Positions 11,140 to 24,047 of a stretch of DNA of 64,000 nt are shown piece by piece. A program made the position numbers and the translations under genes. How positions within the stretch are numbered: the first letter of the stretch is position 1; every line of letters begins with the position of its first letter. This stretch comes from Leucocoprinus leucothites (lineage: Eukaryota > Basidiomycota > Agaricomycetes > Agaricales > Agaricaceae), in the NCBI GenBank assembly GCA_013368445.1, contig JAACJO010000001.1:2480001-2544000 (forward strand), read 5' to 3'. The notes under the pieces were generated by a model. That model worked only from the letters and a program-made list of their open reading frames with translations. It was not told where the DNA came from and ran no database searches.

Positions 11140-13100
11140 ATGTCTTCTCATAAGCCTCGCTCTCTCCGTGCTCTGGCTTTTGGTTCTCGTAAACCTACGT
11201 CGCCTGGGCCCCCGTCTCCAACATATTCAGAGGTTACGAATGCCTCAGCGTTCAATTTTGGCCCCAATGGTCCCTCCAAAATCATTACCCGTACTGACCT
11301 CAAAACCAGCCTTCAGGCTTACGAAGATGTAAGCTTTTCTCCCCCTAAACATGAGATAGCACTGGAGGTTTGACTCTGTTCTTGCTCCAGGTTATGAACT
11401 GTTCTGCCGCCTATCGTTCTGCCCTCCTTACCATGTCGAAAGCCACTGCTGCATTTGCCGACGCAATGGAGCGCTGTAGCGGGTATGATATAGTCAATTA
11501 CCCTTGTTCTCAGTTCCACCCTTATCTTGGGCTCGTAGATTAAAGGGGCCCACCTACGAGACTGGTAGCCGTCTCCAGGCTGCGGCAGGCGTCCACCATT
11601 TGATCGGAAATCTATGGCATGTGCTGGTATGCATGTTTCGTCGTCCCACCACGTTGCAGCCGCCTCATTTCTCTATGCTCTATCTTTAGGCAGATACGCT
11701 TGACAAGAAGTTTGAAAAGCCTCTTCGGCAGCACCTAGACACCTACAAAACGATCGTCAATGTATGTCCCGACACTCCTTGGCGAAACCCATGGCACTGG
11801 CTCACGGACCTTTGATTTTCAAGGAACGCTCCACCTCCTACGAACGCGCGTTGCGTGAAAAAAGTCAGATCATTCGACAGACCGAAATGCGGAACATGAA
11901 CCGAAAAGAACGGAGTAGGTCGTCTTCGGTTCCCCTGTGTTCTTATCGCTCACGTCTACCACAGACTTGCAGAGTTTCAGAGAGGCATTGACTGTCCTTC
12001 AGCGACAAGTGGATGAGTTGGACGACCTCAAAGCGTCTCATTATCAGGAGATACTGGAGCATGAGGAGGAAGTATGGGACGTAGTGCAGAACAAGGTTTG
12101 TCTGTCCTAAATATATACCAATAATTCCCTTTTATTTACAGCAGCCACAATCCACATGTATAGGTTTGCATTGTTGTACGTTCGACTATGGACGTTTTCG
12201 ATAGGTTTACAGCAAAAGCGTATGTGATGTCACATTATTTAGCGTTTGGTCAAGCCACAGCTGATCGCAAACGACAGGTCCGATCCCATAATCGAGCCTA
12301 TGCTTCAGTCAGTTCCGGACCCTTTCGACGCCTACGGACCACCACAATCAGAAGACCAGATATTTAGCATCTTAGCCCCTCTATCCATCATGACTCAACC
12401 TACACCATCTTCCTCTACGCCGAGTCCTCCTAGCGGAACTCCCGAACATGACGCCAATGAATCTCTTCCATCGAGTCTTGGTAAAACAAAGGTGGCCTCG
12501 TGGCTGCCGTCAAGTACAGCTGCCAATGGTGGAACTGCATTCCCTACCGAAGCTAGCGCTTGGGCAGACGCTCATTACTCCTCTTCGCCTCCCTCTACTC
12601 CTCCTCGCTCTGTTTCACCACCCCATAATTTAAGTCGCCGACATTCTGTACCCTCACACCGCAGGGCAGAATCCAAACTGCGGTCTGTATTGTCTGTCAT
12701 TGACGAAGCCCGATCATCCCGACAAGATGGCTCGAACAACAACAGCGGCGGAAATGATAACGGACCTCACCAGGTCAACGATGACACTCCATCTTCTCCC
12801 ACGCCAATGGCTCAGAACATCAACCGCACGACACCACCTTCACCACCCCAGCCGACTACTTTAGATAGTCCAAGTGGCGAGCCAGACTCCGGGCATCTAT
12901 CCCACTCTTGGACCTTTACGTATGGCCAGTCGCCGTACGAATATGGCAACAACAATAGTGCTTCAAGTACTCCCCGCAACTCCATGTTGTTTACCTCAAC
13001 GGCATCTTTTGTCCCTCCGGACCCTCCTTCTAGTAATGGCAGTAGTACGATTGACCGTCGAGATCCAGACGATCAGCTACTTACGCATACGAGTATATGA
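11140..13100 (+). CDS. IVY1: Ivy1-like I-BAR domain protein
   Basis: Probable phospholipid-binding, vacuole/endosome-associated I-BAR protein. Eight exons (the last 12278-13100). The first half is a helical coiled-coil module spread over seven small exons: RTDLKTSLQAYEDVMNCSAA, AAFADAMERCSG, DTLDKKFEKPLRQHLDTYK, IIRQTEMRNMNRKERNLQ, VLQRQVDELDDLKASHY. It ends with the hallmark DPIIEPMLQSVPDPFDAYG. The second half is long, disordered and S/P/T-rich. The assignment rests on the helical module and the post-module motif; it is inferred, not searched. The gene is convergent with the Asp-tRNA synthetase gene. Confidence 0.7.
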
Positions 13101-13393
13101 CCTAACACATGATATGATGCGATTATCTATCTATGTATGTAAATATTGTTCGACTCTATGAACTCTTCCCGCTGTCCTGCTCCTCCCGTTATCTTTCACG
13201 CCTCCCATGACCACGAACCTGCCTTCTATCCATCTCCATCCGGTCTATACTTTGCATGTTGCTAGATTAGGCACCCGAATAACACTATTGGCAATCATTG
13301 TTTATGTCCCTTCACCGATTCGCCAGCGACGCCAATAGAAACTCCACCCCCACAACCCCACCACTTTTATCACTGCCACCACGGAAGGCAACC

Positions 13394-16300
13394 TCATGCA
13401 TCGTTCGTGTTCGACCCCGCTCGTGATCGGAGTCCATATTGGTATAGTGCTTCTTCAGTGATTGTGGCTGGACTTTTGAACAGGAGGTCTGTTCCCGTGC
13501 TAGTCTTCGGGAACGCAATCACATCACGTATTGACTGCGTCTTACAAAGTATCGCCATCAAACGATCAAATCCTAGTTCAGATTGAGCATAAAAGACAGA
13601 AGTAAGCATGGTGCAAAATTTTTGGGGTTTGAGAAGAGCGAAAGGACAACGCGTGCACAGGGATAAGAGGAAATGAAGTTGGGGTTGAAGAGGTGAGAGA
13701 AAACATCATGGTTATTTTGAGGGCGAAGGTGTTTTCAAAATAAACCATCAGCAAACACAGTTTTCTAGAAATGAGAGCTGACGACAAATGTTGCCTTACC
13801 GAGTGCAATACCCCCATGAGGCGGGGCGCCACATTTCAGAGCGTGTAAAAGTTGGTTAAATGGTGCCTGCTCTTGCCTGGTCAACTAGAAGGATGGAGTC
13901 ACACACATGAGTCAGAATATAACAGCTGGAGAAGTACTTCGAAACCGGAGGTGGGTAAATGACGGTCGGTTGGCGCCTCACCAGGGCTATAGAAGGGAGC
14001 CACCGGGAAAAGGAAACAGAAGAAAATTCGAAAGGGAAGATGGCGCAAAGAAAAGAACGAGTGAATTGGGTAACAACGGGAGAATAGAGCGAGTATTCTT
14101 TCCGGCGGCACACTCACCTGCAGGACTTTTCCGAAGATATATTCTTGCATAGCTGCATCGTGCACCCGAACGGAGCCCCCTCCTATTTCCACCCCGTTTA
14201 ACACAAGGTCGTAATGTTGTCCGCGGACCTGAGCGTGCAGAAGAATTGAGTGAAACACGTCCGATTAGATGAAAACATATCATATCAGTGATTTAATTTG
14301 AGCATGTGAAAATGAAGGGAAGCCGAAGGCATCATCTCGTAAGTGACTTGAATAAAGAGAGTTTGCGACCCATACATACGTGTTCGATATCACCGCGGTA
14401 CATGGCCTCGATGTCCTGCCACATTGGTGCAGTGAATGGATGGTGAGAGCTACTCCATCTACCTTTAGCTAAGAAGTCCTTATCCTCATCCGCATGGGTA
14501 AATAGTGGAAACTCTGTAATCCACAAGAAATGAGGATCTGCGGTGATCGCAAAGTCACCTGTTGTCAGGAATGAGCCAGTCACCGCAAACAACAGAAAGA
14601 CACATGTACCCACCGCGTATTTGGGCCAGCTCAGACAAACGGAGACGAATTCTGCCCAGGGAAGTTGATCCTCCCTGTGCCGTTTTGGGAGTCAGCGACA
14701 ACACCACCTGATAAGATTTTAAGACGCGATGAGGCGTTTACCTTTGGTAAGGCTGGTCGCTTGGACAGCCAGATATCATCACCATATCTGAGGTTTAGAG
14801 CGGTGTTTAATTGAACTTGCCCATCAGTTGTCAGACCCTTTAGAGACTCGCATCCGAGTCCAGATCCTTTCAGCCATGTCTCAGCAGTGCTCTGGGAGAA
14901 ATGAATGTGGCACTAGCGAATATACGATCGATCAGTCAAACTTCTCAGGTTCGTTTATCAAGAAGTCACAAACCGTATCCAAGCTCTCTTTACAGGCCTT
15001 TGAAGCACGAATAAACTCAGAGTCGCTCGATTTACGAACTATGATACACTCCAGCACTTCCCCGTTGCTCTCATATGCACTGAGTACATCGGGAGGAAGG
15101 TGAGGAGTGATGTTTAGGATCTGTAGAATGAAATGAATGAGTACCCGATTATATGATTTGCGGCAGGCGAAGTCTACCTCGAGCCCAAAACGCGTGTCTG
15201 GTTTGTCAGATCCATACTAAATTAGTAAATAAATGTAAATCCCAGAAAGACCAAAAACTAGCAATATAAGCGACTCACACGTGTCATCGCTTCTCCGTAG
15301 GTCATCACCCTGAATTGATCGGGAAGGGTGATGCCCTCCATTTGCAACCAAATTTTCCGAATAAGTGATTCAACGACTTGACGAATCTCTGTACCTCCTA
15401 TTCGCCATTGGTCGGAGAATCCGGAAGCAGTAGGGCTATCTTGTCCCCAAGAGACATAGGCCATTTCTAGATCAACTTGCGTGAACTCTGGCTGTCTGTC
15501 CTTGCGTCCGTCCTCATCTCGGAAGCATTTCGCCAATTGGAAATAACGATCAACTCCCCCTGAACAGATCAAAAGCTGCTTCGGCTGCTGAGGAGATTGT
15601 TGAAGTGCGTAGAATAAGGGTCGTTCCGATACTTGCGTGTCGGAGACGCGGCTAGGGACGAGAAACTCGCGGGCACCCTCGGGAGACGATCTTAGTAACA
15701 CAGGAGTCTCGACCTCAAGGAAGTCTGCGAAAGAAGCAAACAATGAATAACCTGAGTATTTCGAGACAGAGTCAACAGCATGCCTTGGTCATGAAGCATG
15801 TTCCGAATTAGATGGGCGACCTGACTGCGCTTCTTGATGTTATCGGACAAAGCGGTTCTTCTCAAGTCCAAATATCGGTATCGGGCTCTCAAGTCATCAT
15901 TCGGCTTAGCACGGGGTTGTAATAAATTAAAAATAGAGAAGCAGAGGAGTCAGACCGTACCAAGTTAAATGGGTTTGAAGGGGTGAAAGGCAATGCAGAA
16001 GATGCTGGGTTTAGAACGGTGAACCTTTCCACCTGAACGTCGATTTCGCCAGTGGTACCCTTGAGGATCGGAGATGATGAGGAATAGGCGAGGAAGAATG
16101 ACGATCCAGTGATACCTTGCGTCTGTCCTTTTCCGGCCGGAGGTGCACGGTGCCTTCTATGAGAACGGAAGATTCTATGGGGACATCTACGAGAGCTGAT
16201 AGCTCGGCAAAACCTTGGGAGTGATTGAGGATGAGCTGGGTCGTGCCATATGAGTCCTTGAGTGGGAAGAAAGACACGAGCTTTCCTTTCCTTAATCAGA

Positions 16301-16559
16301 GTGATGAGCTGGCAAGATTGTCGTGGAGAGACTATAGTGGTAGTCACCGGCCAGGAAGGAGCCAACCAGCGAGGATAACACGCTGGCCGGTGTTGGACGC
16401 GTCGAGGGAGCCGCAGTTATGTGTTCTCGAAGGAAACGGAGCTGGTTAGAGAGAAAAAGGTTAGGCGTGTTCATAAAGTCGAAAAAGAGAAAATATACCG
16501 CAGTGGGCGAAAGCGCGTCTAGCGGGGAAGCGGAAGAGGGACATGGAGAAAGCTGACAT
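13394..16559 (-). CDS. MSD1: Mitochondrial aspartyl-tRNA synthetase
   Basis: Class II synthetase charging tRNA-Asp in mitochondria. The start at 16559 gives a targeting-like [20 protein letters not shown], then the bacterial-type OB fold ([33 protein letters not shown]). Class II motifs follow: [55 protein letters not shown], then [18 protein letters not shown] and the motif 3 region [15 protein letters not shown]. The C-terminus is [13 protein letters not shown]. It has many introns and is divergent from the F-box gene, with 61 bp between ATGs. Confidence 0.9.
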
Positions 16560-16620
16560 AATTTTTGGGAGTTAAGTTGGGAGATCTCGATGTGATGTTG
16601 CCCAATTGAGCGGGGATCAA

Positions 16621-17756
16621 ATGGACTTCAATTGGCCCACTGCCCTGCTCGCGAGCCCTATAAATCTACTCAGCATGAACCACATATCCCAGTACACCAT
16701 GTTGCTCCCCCAGGAACTCCTTGACAACGTCTTCTCCCACCTTCCTACTAACGATCTTCTCGCCTGCACTCGTACCTCTTCTCCTTTGACACGCATTGCA
16801 CAGCGTCATCTCTTCCGCAACATCTCCCTCGGTACAACCACAAAGAACCCTCTCGTCGTCCTCCTCCTTGCCAGAAACCCTCATCTTGCACGTTGCGTCA
16901 GGTCCTTCCAGATAAGACTCGAACCCCGTTCGCCAGTCTTCAGGTCGTTCTACGATGCCCTCGCAACTGCACTGGCCAATATGACCGGCCTAACTTCCCT
17001 GGAACTCCATCTTAGATCCTGTTCTTCATCGGTGTTGCGCAAGGCAGCTTTAAACCCAGATATCCTCTATCCTCGTCTGCGCCAATTCACATGCTCTTTT
17101 CCCTTCGACACCAATGTAGTCAACTTTCTCTCAAAGACCCCCAACCTTGAATCCCTTTCCCTTGACCACATCCCCACGCCAGACGACAGCCCTCTCACGC
17201 CTTGCATTCCCCCCACCGTTGTGCCGCATCTGACGCAATTTGCGGGTCCACAGCATGCTGCCCTGGCCCTTGTGCCTAGTCGTTCCCTCGTCAGTGTCCA
17301 ACTCCACGACGGTGACCTGACTGAGGACATTGTTGAGGCCCTGGCTGGTGACACTTCCAGTCTTCTCGTATTCTCGGCGTCAACAAGCTCCCCACCTCTA
17401 CCCATTCTCAGAAGTATCAGCAGCTCAATGTCCAAGCTCATGTACCTCCGTCTCATGAGTACTCAGAATTTCCTCGATGTTCCCGACAGGGTGAGTTTCG
17501 CCGGAAATACAGCGCTTCTCCCTCCACTGACGTATTCTCCACCACTCAGACTTTCTTCATTGAAGTTGCGGACGTCCTATATGACATTCTTGATCTAACC
17601 GCATTCGAACTCTGCGGCATGCACTGGAATTCTTCCAAGCAGAAGATCTCAGAAAGCGAAGAACGACGCATTTGGACAACGCCCTATGAAATCACCTTCC
17701 CAACACCCACGAATTCCACCGAGTTCGACGATTCAGAACCATTTTTCGCCTACTAA
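16621..17756 (+). CDS. F-box protein
   Basis: Likely substrate-recognition subunit of an SCF ubiquitin ligase. A near N-terminal F-box (LLPQELLDNVFSHLPTNDLL, then RIAQRHLFRNISL) is followed by irregular leucine-rich segments (MTGLTSLELHLRSC, TPNLESLSLDHIP), typical of the large Agaricomycete F-box family. One intron (17491-17549) joins DVPDR to TFFIEVADVLYD. The start is ambiguous: ATG at 16621, 16675 or 16699 all keep the F-box. An open TTG-initiated extension was rejected. The substrate is unknown. Confidence 0.75.
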
Positions 17757-19208
17757 GCGGCCCATGACATCCCCCCACCATCTTAGAATCATCGTTGCGC
17801 AATAATACCCTAGTTTATAATTCTTTTATTTATGTACACCACCCTGCAAAAGTACCCATAGACCGATCTCCCCGTACTGTCTTTAGCTCATGGCCAACGG
17901 TTAATTATAATAAATGACTCCGGCTAGCTAATGCACCCGTGCCCAATTCGTCGTACACAGCACTAACTTCCGAGACGGAAGGCATTCACCGATGCGAATT
18001 TCGTGGGTTTTTAATATTCCACTAAGCTCCCTAGATCTCTGCACCCACCACATCCGTTGCACACGGTCCCACCGCAATGGCTATTCTGGCAGACAAAGAG
18101 GCAACCTGAACCTGTTTTGTTCCCTCAGGTTCGTGTCGATACTTAGTCCAGTCATGTTCGACCCTTGCCGCTGATTCGCGTATGTCGCCTGTACTTGTGC
18201 TACCCTACTTCTTCTCATTAGCAACTACTCCCAAGTTTCATGTCTCGATAGCAATGGACTTTGTCAGATTTCAAGGGGTGAAATCCCCAAAAGTCACTTT
18301 CGCATCAAAAAGAAGTACAGGTACACCAATGCCGCCGAACAATTCGGTTGATCAATTGACTGCGATTTTATACATAGCAATTCACAGACTCAGGATTGTT
18401 CATCATAACAGGATAATGTTGGCATATCCAGTGCCAACCTATACACGAGTGAGAAGCGTGAGTGCATTAATAGTTGCACTGGTTGTCTTCAAGACCTTCC
18501 CATGCGCGCCTTGAGCGCAGTTGTAGTCATTTTGATCGGCGGTGAGAGTGGTTTTTGATTTTGAGGGTCAATTAACCTTTTAGGTTTAGTCAAGTACGTT
18601 CGCAGAGTTCTCTCGGACAAGACAAAATAATACAGGAGTTTTGTATACGTTAGCTGAGATGTTTTACGTGGGCTCGTGGCCAAGCCTGCGTACTGGTCAC
18701 AGATCTTGAACTATATTGTACAACAGGGTTGTTCCGACAAATGCCACGAGGTTGATGACCTTACGTTGTCAAATCAATGAACAGTCTTGCCTATGTATGC
18801 GGGAAGGCTAGTGGTTCCAGGCTTAGTGATGATTTCTGCCATGTTGCGATTTGCACGGTGAGAAGCAATTGGGGCCTGGTGACCGCAGTGTTTAACCCTC
18901 ATTCAGCTTGGGTACACGGTGGGTTTATGGATGCTTCCATTGTCGGAAGGAGCAAGTATGGAGAGTAACGTACTAATTCTGTAGAATAGAGTTGCAGGCG
19001 AGGGTTTGTGAGATAAGGCACTTGTGTCCCTTGGAGATAATTCGCGGACTTGTGGTCAGGTGATGACAGGCTGTCACTTGCTATTAGGTGTTACGCTATT
19101 GTCACAACCACATGACTGAAATGCTGCTAAGTTAGAGATTTTGGACTAGTCATTAGCAATTTGGCATCACATCGTCGCTCAACCCGCTCCTTGATCCTTC
19201 CTATTACG
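17757..19208. other. 1.45-kb intergenic region, no gene recognised
   Basis: Between the F-box gene and RPC34. Only short ORFs occur (for example 18182-18514, 110 codons), with no recognisable motif or convincing exon chain. I see no tRNA B-box, satellite or transposon hallmark. Its right end must hold the RPC34 promoter. A non-coding or fast-evolving gene cannot be excluded. Confidence 0.4.
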
Positions 19209-21033
19209 ATGAGCAGACGTCGAGCAAATGAACTCGAAAGCCGCCTTCACAAGGCTATCCTTTCCACCCCAAACAAGGTGCGAACCTGCCTGCCGATGCT
19301 CCAAAACCCCTCTAATACATTCTGGGCATAAGGAAATGACAGCCAAGGAGGCCGAAGCCATCATTCCGGATCCGAACGCGAGGGAGAAGGCTCTCAACTT
19401 CTTGCTTGGAGTGGGCTTGCTCAAAACACTTGTTGATGCGAACCGGAAAGTTTCTTTCAGGGCAGTTACAAAGGGTGAACTCGACGTGTATGTCATTGCA
19501 ATGAAGTCATGGCCAAGTGTCTAGAACTCACGATACCGGACATGTCATTATTATAGGACAAAGGACTTGAATGGGGAAGAGAATCTTGTTCTCAGTCATA
19601 TCAAAGTGGCGGGGAATGAAGGTATGCCTCGCAGCAAACCAGTTCTTGTCCATGATGTCATGACGAGGGTCTCATGACGAGGGATTGGCATATGCTCACT
19701 CAAATCCATGGTAGGAATCTGGACGAAACATCTGAAGGCCAAGACCAATCTCCACCAAACTGTTATCGATCGATGCCTGAAAACATTGACACAAAAACGT
19801 CTCGTCAAACGTGTCCCATCTGTGCAGGTATAACATGTCATGTAATTTACTCTTCATGAAGTCGTTAATTTGAGCTCTCCCGTAGCACCCGACACGAAAA
19901 ATATACATGCTAGAAGGCCTAGAACCTTCGATCTCTCTAACGGGTGGCCCCTGGTATACGGATAATGAACTTGACAATGAATTTATCGACAACCTTACAG
20001 AGGCGTCTTACAAATTTATTCGCGATCTGGTTCGTCGATGGGTAGCATACACTCCCCTCTATTCATCTAATCATATATTACTTGATAGAGCTTTCCCAAG
20101 CGAAGGGATGGCAATGACGGTGCTCTCTATGGGCCTTCAAACCCACCGAAATATCCCACGGCTCAGCATATCCGAAATTTACTGAAAAGAGCTCGCCTAA
20201 CGGAGACTGAACTTTCAGTCGAACACGTAGAAATGTTGTTAAATGTGCTCGTTCTGGATGGAAAAATCGAAAAAGTGAGTTTATCGTTAGTTTATGACGA
20301 CGTTTGTTTGAGTCCGCGGCTATGGTAGCTTCCTTCTTTTGGAACGTCAATTTGGGACTCATTAGCCGCCGATGAGGGGGACTCCGCAGCCGAAGAAGGA
20401 AAGAAGAAGCGAAAAAAGCGCAAGCATGACGCCATCGACTCTGAAGAAGATGAAAATCGCAGCAAGCGAAAGAAGAAACGAAAGGATGCAGATACGGATA
20501 CGGATGAGAGTTCTCTATCTGGCGACGAAGCCACGAAAAGGAAACCCAGACCAAAGAAAAGGGGCAAGAAGAAGAAGGGTGTCGATGATAGCGAATCAGA
20601 CTCTGAGCTCGAAAAGAAGAAGAAAAGGAGAAAGAAAAGAGCTGACTCTGACTCTGAATCCCCCGACGAATCGAGTGATGGGGAACTAAAGCGCAGAAAG
20701 AGAAAAAAGTCTAGGCTATCGGATTCCTCCGACTCTTCCGAAGCTGAGGAAGATGACCACAGGAAGCGCAAACCGTCAAGATCCACGAATCGATCTTCTT
20801 CGCCGTTTGTTTCGGGACTTTATGATGAGCCTGAGGCTGGAGACGGTAGTGTGTACCGAGCCCTCAGAGAAGAACAGCCTTCACTCGAATGGTCGGATGC
20901 ACCATGTACACTATGCCCCTCTTTTGACTTTTGCAAGGACGGAGGGCCCGTAAATCCGAAGGATTGTGTTTATTACGGAGAATGGCTTACCGCGGGTTCG
21001 CTGAGTGCAGTGGAAGTGGAAAGCCAAGCTTAG
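19209..21033 (+). CDS. RPC34: RNA polymerase III subunit RPC6 (Rpc34/POLR3F) with long charged insertion
   Basis: Pol III subunit of the RPC82/34/31 heterotrimer, needed for promoter opening and Brf1 contact. Winged-helix repeats are visible: RLHKAILSTPNK to KALNFLLGVGLLKT; ENLVLSHIKVAGNEGIWTKH; AQHIRNLLKRARLTETELSV. The C-terminus keeps four cysteines, C-x2-C-x5-C-x10-C (APCTLCPSFDFCKDGG), the [4Fe-4S] site known in POLR3F. Between LPSFGTSIWDSLA and SPFVSGLYDEPE, about 20,373-20,805, lie roughly 140-150 residues of K/R blocks alternating with S/D/E. The last exon (20329-21033) is open throughout, so the insert is translated unless spliced out. Intron 2 uses the inner GT of GACGTGTATG so that DV joins TKDLNGEE. 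Confidence 0.92.
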
Positions 21034-21288
21034 GGGCGTATCAAATTAACTCGAATTTCAATATTTCATTCACCCTTCGTGTTACTCGATCGGTGCACGC
21101 CTGAAATCCATGAAGTGTGATATATACAGTCCCTTCTTATTATAACCACACATCACACACAGCAAGCAAGGGGTTGTATTCGATTGGTATGTTTGTGTGC
21201 AATAATTTGTTTCTTTTGCAGAAGAACACGGTGATTTCTACTCATGATTAATGTTCAGTGTATCGCTGAAAATTCACCCTTCATGTTA

Positions 21289-22336
21289 TCAATGACCCGC
21301 TAATCGTAGAATAGCCTGTTCGACAAAAGGCACAGCATCGTACTGTTTTACCCACTCGGGGGGTTCATTCTCATATATGACTTCGGTCCGACCTTCTCCA
21401 ACAAACTCAGCGACAACTCCCTCGTAAGCATCTTCGCCATGTTCCAACACAAACATCCTGAAGCTCCAACCAGTCGGAATCGCTCCGTCTACCCGAAGAA
21501 CATGTTCTTCGACATCAAATTCGACCCTTTTGAAGTCGAACCCGAGACCAATACCCAGAGCCTTGGTATAAGCCTCCTTCATAGTCCACATCCAGAAAAA
21601 CCTTTTTAGGTTCTCCTCTGGTGATCCGCCAGAGAATATGAGGCGGTGCTCCCGAGGAGTCAACTGAACAAGTATGGTGAGCCACGGGTAGATCGGTCCT
21701 GAAGTTCATAATCAGATCCTCACCTGATCACCTACTGTACGAACGAATGACGGAAATGACTCTTTGCCGGGCACACGCAGCTTCATGACATCAACGCCCA
21801 CACTGAATGCCGGTGGATTCTGACTCCCTGAAGAGAATGCCATTGCAATTAAGGCATTGTCATGGGTGATATTGAACCCCAACGGAGGATCCAAGTCTGG
21901 CGAGACCTGACAATCTTATTGAGCCATGCATTCAATTATCCACTTTCCCTGTCACGAACAAGATATGGCTTCCCGGCCTTTGTAACAGAGAACTTCATCG
22001 CGCTAGGATCTACACCTTTTTCGAGCACCATAAGTCGCCGGAGGAGATGGCCGATCAGTGTTCCTTATTGTAATTGTAGGCTTGACTAGGAGTGTTTCGA
22101 GCAAGTGGATATGGATCTTACGACAGGCATCTTCACGCCGATAAAACCTCCGAATGCGTGCAACAGCCTCTGAGTCTAGGCCATCTAAAACCTTGAGTGC
22201 ACGTTGGTATAACTAAATATGAAAGTCAATTCAATGGTGGATCTGGCTAGAATTCCAAGAAAGAACTCACTTCCTCCGTGAACAAGTCGGGTTCATAGAA
22301 AACTGCCCAAACTTGCATCGAGGGTTCCCTTGACAT
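21289..22336 (-). CDS. Sfp-type 4'-phosphopantetheinyl transferase
   Basis: Transfers phosphopantetheine from CoA to carrier domains (alpha-aminoadipate reductase, PKS/NRPS). The start MSREPSMQVWAVFYEPDLF is followed by small exons giving VARIRRFYRREDAC, LIGHLLRRLMVLEKG and KAGKPYLV. The catalytic parts follow: LGFNITHDNALIAMAF, FSVGVDVMKL (Mg2+-binding GVDV) and WMWTMKEAYTKALGIGL (WxxKEAxxK). The KPYLV join needs a GTTCGT donor at 21959. As in many fungi, one broad enzyme may serve lysine and secondary metabolism; no carrier-protein gene is nearby. Divergent from the Mak32-like gene. Confidence 0.88.
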
Positions 22337-22580
22337 GGGTATCTGGTTGATTGTTGGATGAAGGATTGAGAGTGCAAGTGCTACACCGAGTATCGGAGCA
22401 TCGGTTGATACCAGGTGGGCAACACTCTATTGCCCTGTTTGATTCCGGTCCTACCTATTTATATGACGTGTTATCTTATCTTTCCCACCACCACCACTTT
22501 CCAATCAGTCGAGTAATCTGAGGCTTGAAAGTCCTGTCTTCCCAGCTGGACTACATTGAGTACCCGTCCGCAAGCCCACT

Positions 22581-23975
22581 ATGTCTATCGGCGCTGGACC
22601 TCAATTCGTGACTCTTGGCATGTTCATTATTGATGAATTCGAGTTCAGGGATGAAGACGGGAAACCCACAGGAAAAGCAGCGAATTCACAGGCAGGCAAT
22701 CTCGCTTTATCTAGCCGAAACAAGGGCTGAATAGTCATCAGATTGGCGGTGGAGGTACATATGCGGTTCTGGGAGCGCGAATGTGGTCAGAACCTTTTTG
22801 ATCCTGATTGCTGGAGTCAATGCTGCATATAGTTCATAGGCTGCCCCCTGACAAGATTGGGATGGTCGTGGATAGTGGCTATGACTTCCCTGGGAAGATC
22901 CAAGAGAGATTGTTAGAATATGGGGAGGGCATGTGGATGTTCAGAGAACAGCCTCATTGTCAGACCACCAGGGCACTCAATTTGTACTATGGCGAACATA
23001 GGGAGTGTGTATTCAACAGCTCGTTTATGGTATAAGATATCTAACATGGGGTCGTAGCTTCAAGTACCTAACAGATCGCATTAGAATTACCCCTCGGGAC
23101 CTTGAAGGCACGAGACTATGCCGACCACACTTGTTACACTTCATATGCTCACCGACAAGGGCAAAACAAATTCTGACCGAAGTTGAAGATGTCACCGACT
23201 GGAATCCGACCACCATTTACGAGCCTATCCCAGTAGAGTACACTTTCTTTCCTCCACGAATAAGTCTCATTGGCTTCATCAGGATAGCTGCATCCCCGAG
23301 TCCCTGCCTGCCCTCAAGGAAATTATGCACCTCCTGGATGTTCTTAGGTTTGTAGCCCTTTACGATGTGTATCAGAAGCTGAGAAGAAAACGTTCAAAGT
23401 CCCAATGCGGAGGAAGCTTTGAACCTGCTCTCCCTGCCTTTGCCTCCAACCAGGACAACCACTGAGCAAGCAGCACGAGTGTTCTTGGAATTCGGGATTG
23501 GGACAGACGGAAATGGGGCAATTGTCATTCGTAGCGGTCATCTTGGCGCATTCGTACTTTCCCGAGGCAGAAATGGTGTATGGGTGGACGCTTATTGGAC
23601 CGAAACCGAGAGCGATGCGCAACACGTTATCGATGTTACAGGTATGCAGTGAAAGGTCTGTACTTCATTCTCTAATCTTGTTAACCCTTCTTGGTATAGG
23701 TGCTGGGAACAGCTTTCTTGGAGGGCTCGCAGCTGGCCTTGTCCTATCGGAGGGGGATATGTACGAAGGCAAGTCTGATCGAAGCTTGGAGAGGGCGCAC
23801 GTCCTAACCACGGATGGTAGCTGCGCTCTATGGTACAGTTTCAGCTTCCTTCACCATTGAACAACAAGGTTTGCCAGTTATGACACCAAACCCCCGAAAC
23901 CCTGATTGGCCCAACTGGAACGGGGATTCCCCTCGACGACGGCTTGCTGAATTACGCACGAGACTTGGCAAGTGA
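22581..23975 (+). CDS. MAK32: Mak32-like pfkB/ribokinase-fold protein
   Basis: Ribokinase-fold protein of the Mak32 subgroup. Blocks: MSIGAGPQFVTLGMFIIDEF, IGGGGTYAVLGARMW, LPPDKIGMVVDSGYDFP, LTDRIRITPRDLEGT, SPNAEEALNLL, IVIRSGHLGAFVLSRG, VIDVTGAGNSFLGGLAAG and LYGTVSASFTIEQQGLP. The pfkB GAGD motif reads GAGN, so the usual catalytic Asp is missing and kinase activity is doubtful. Two of about seven introns start with GC (22692-22741 and 23769-23820, the latter with a perfect G|GCAAGT donor); both are needed to keep frame. In yeast Mak32 is linked to maintenance of a dsRNA element; the role here is unknown. Confidence 0.82.
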
Positions 23976-24047
23976 GATAAATATACGAGTACAGACAATA
24001 CCTGGAAAAGTACATGACGGGGAACTGGTTTGGGATGCAGCGTATTA

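Noticed and set aside
16606..16620. TTG-initiated extension of the F-box protein, and similar GTG/TTG-initiated extensions at the Tim17-fold, ERB1, PPR-like, 34350-35840 and 51840-52901 genes
   Set aside because: Non-ATG starts are not expected for these nuclear fungal genes; the first ATG was used.
18182..18514. 110-codon plus-strand ORF in the 1.45-kb gap
   Set aside because: No recognisable domain, no exon chain; length is within chance for this region.
20292..20786. Minus-strand serine-rich 164-codon ORF
   Set aside because: Antisense shadow of the K/S/D-rich RPC34 insertion; no motif.
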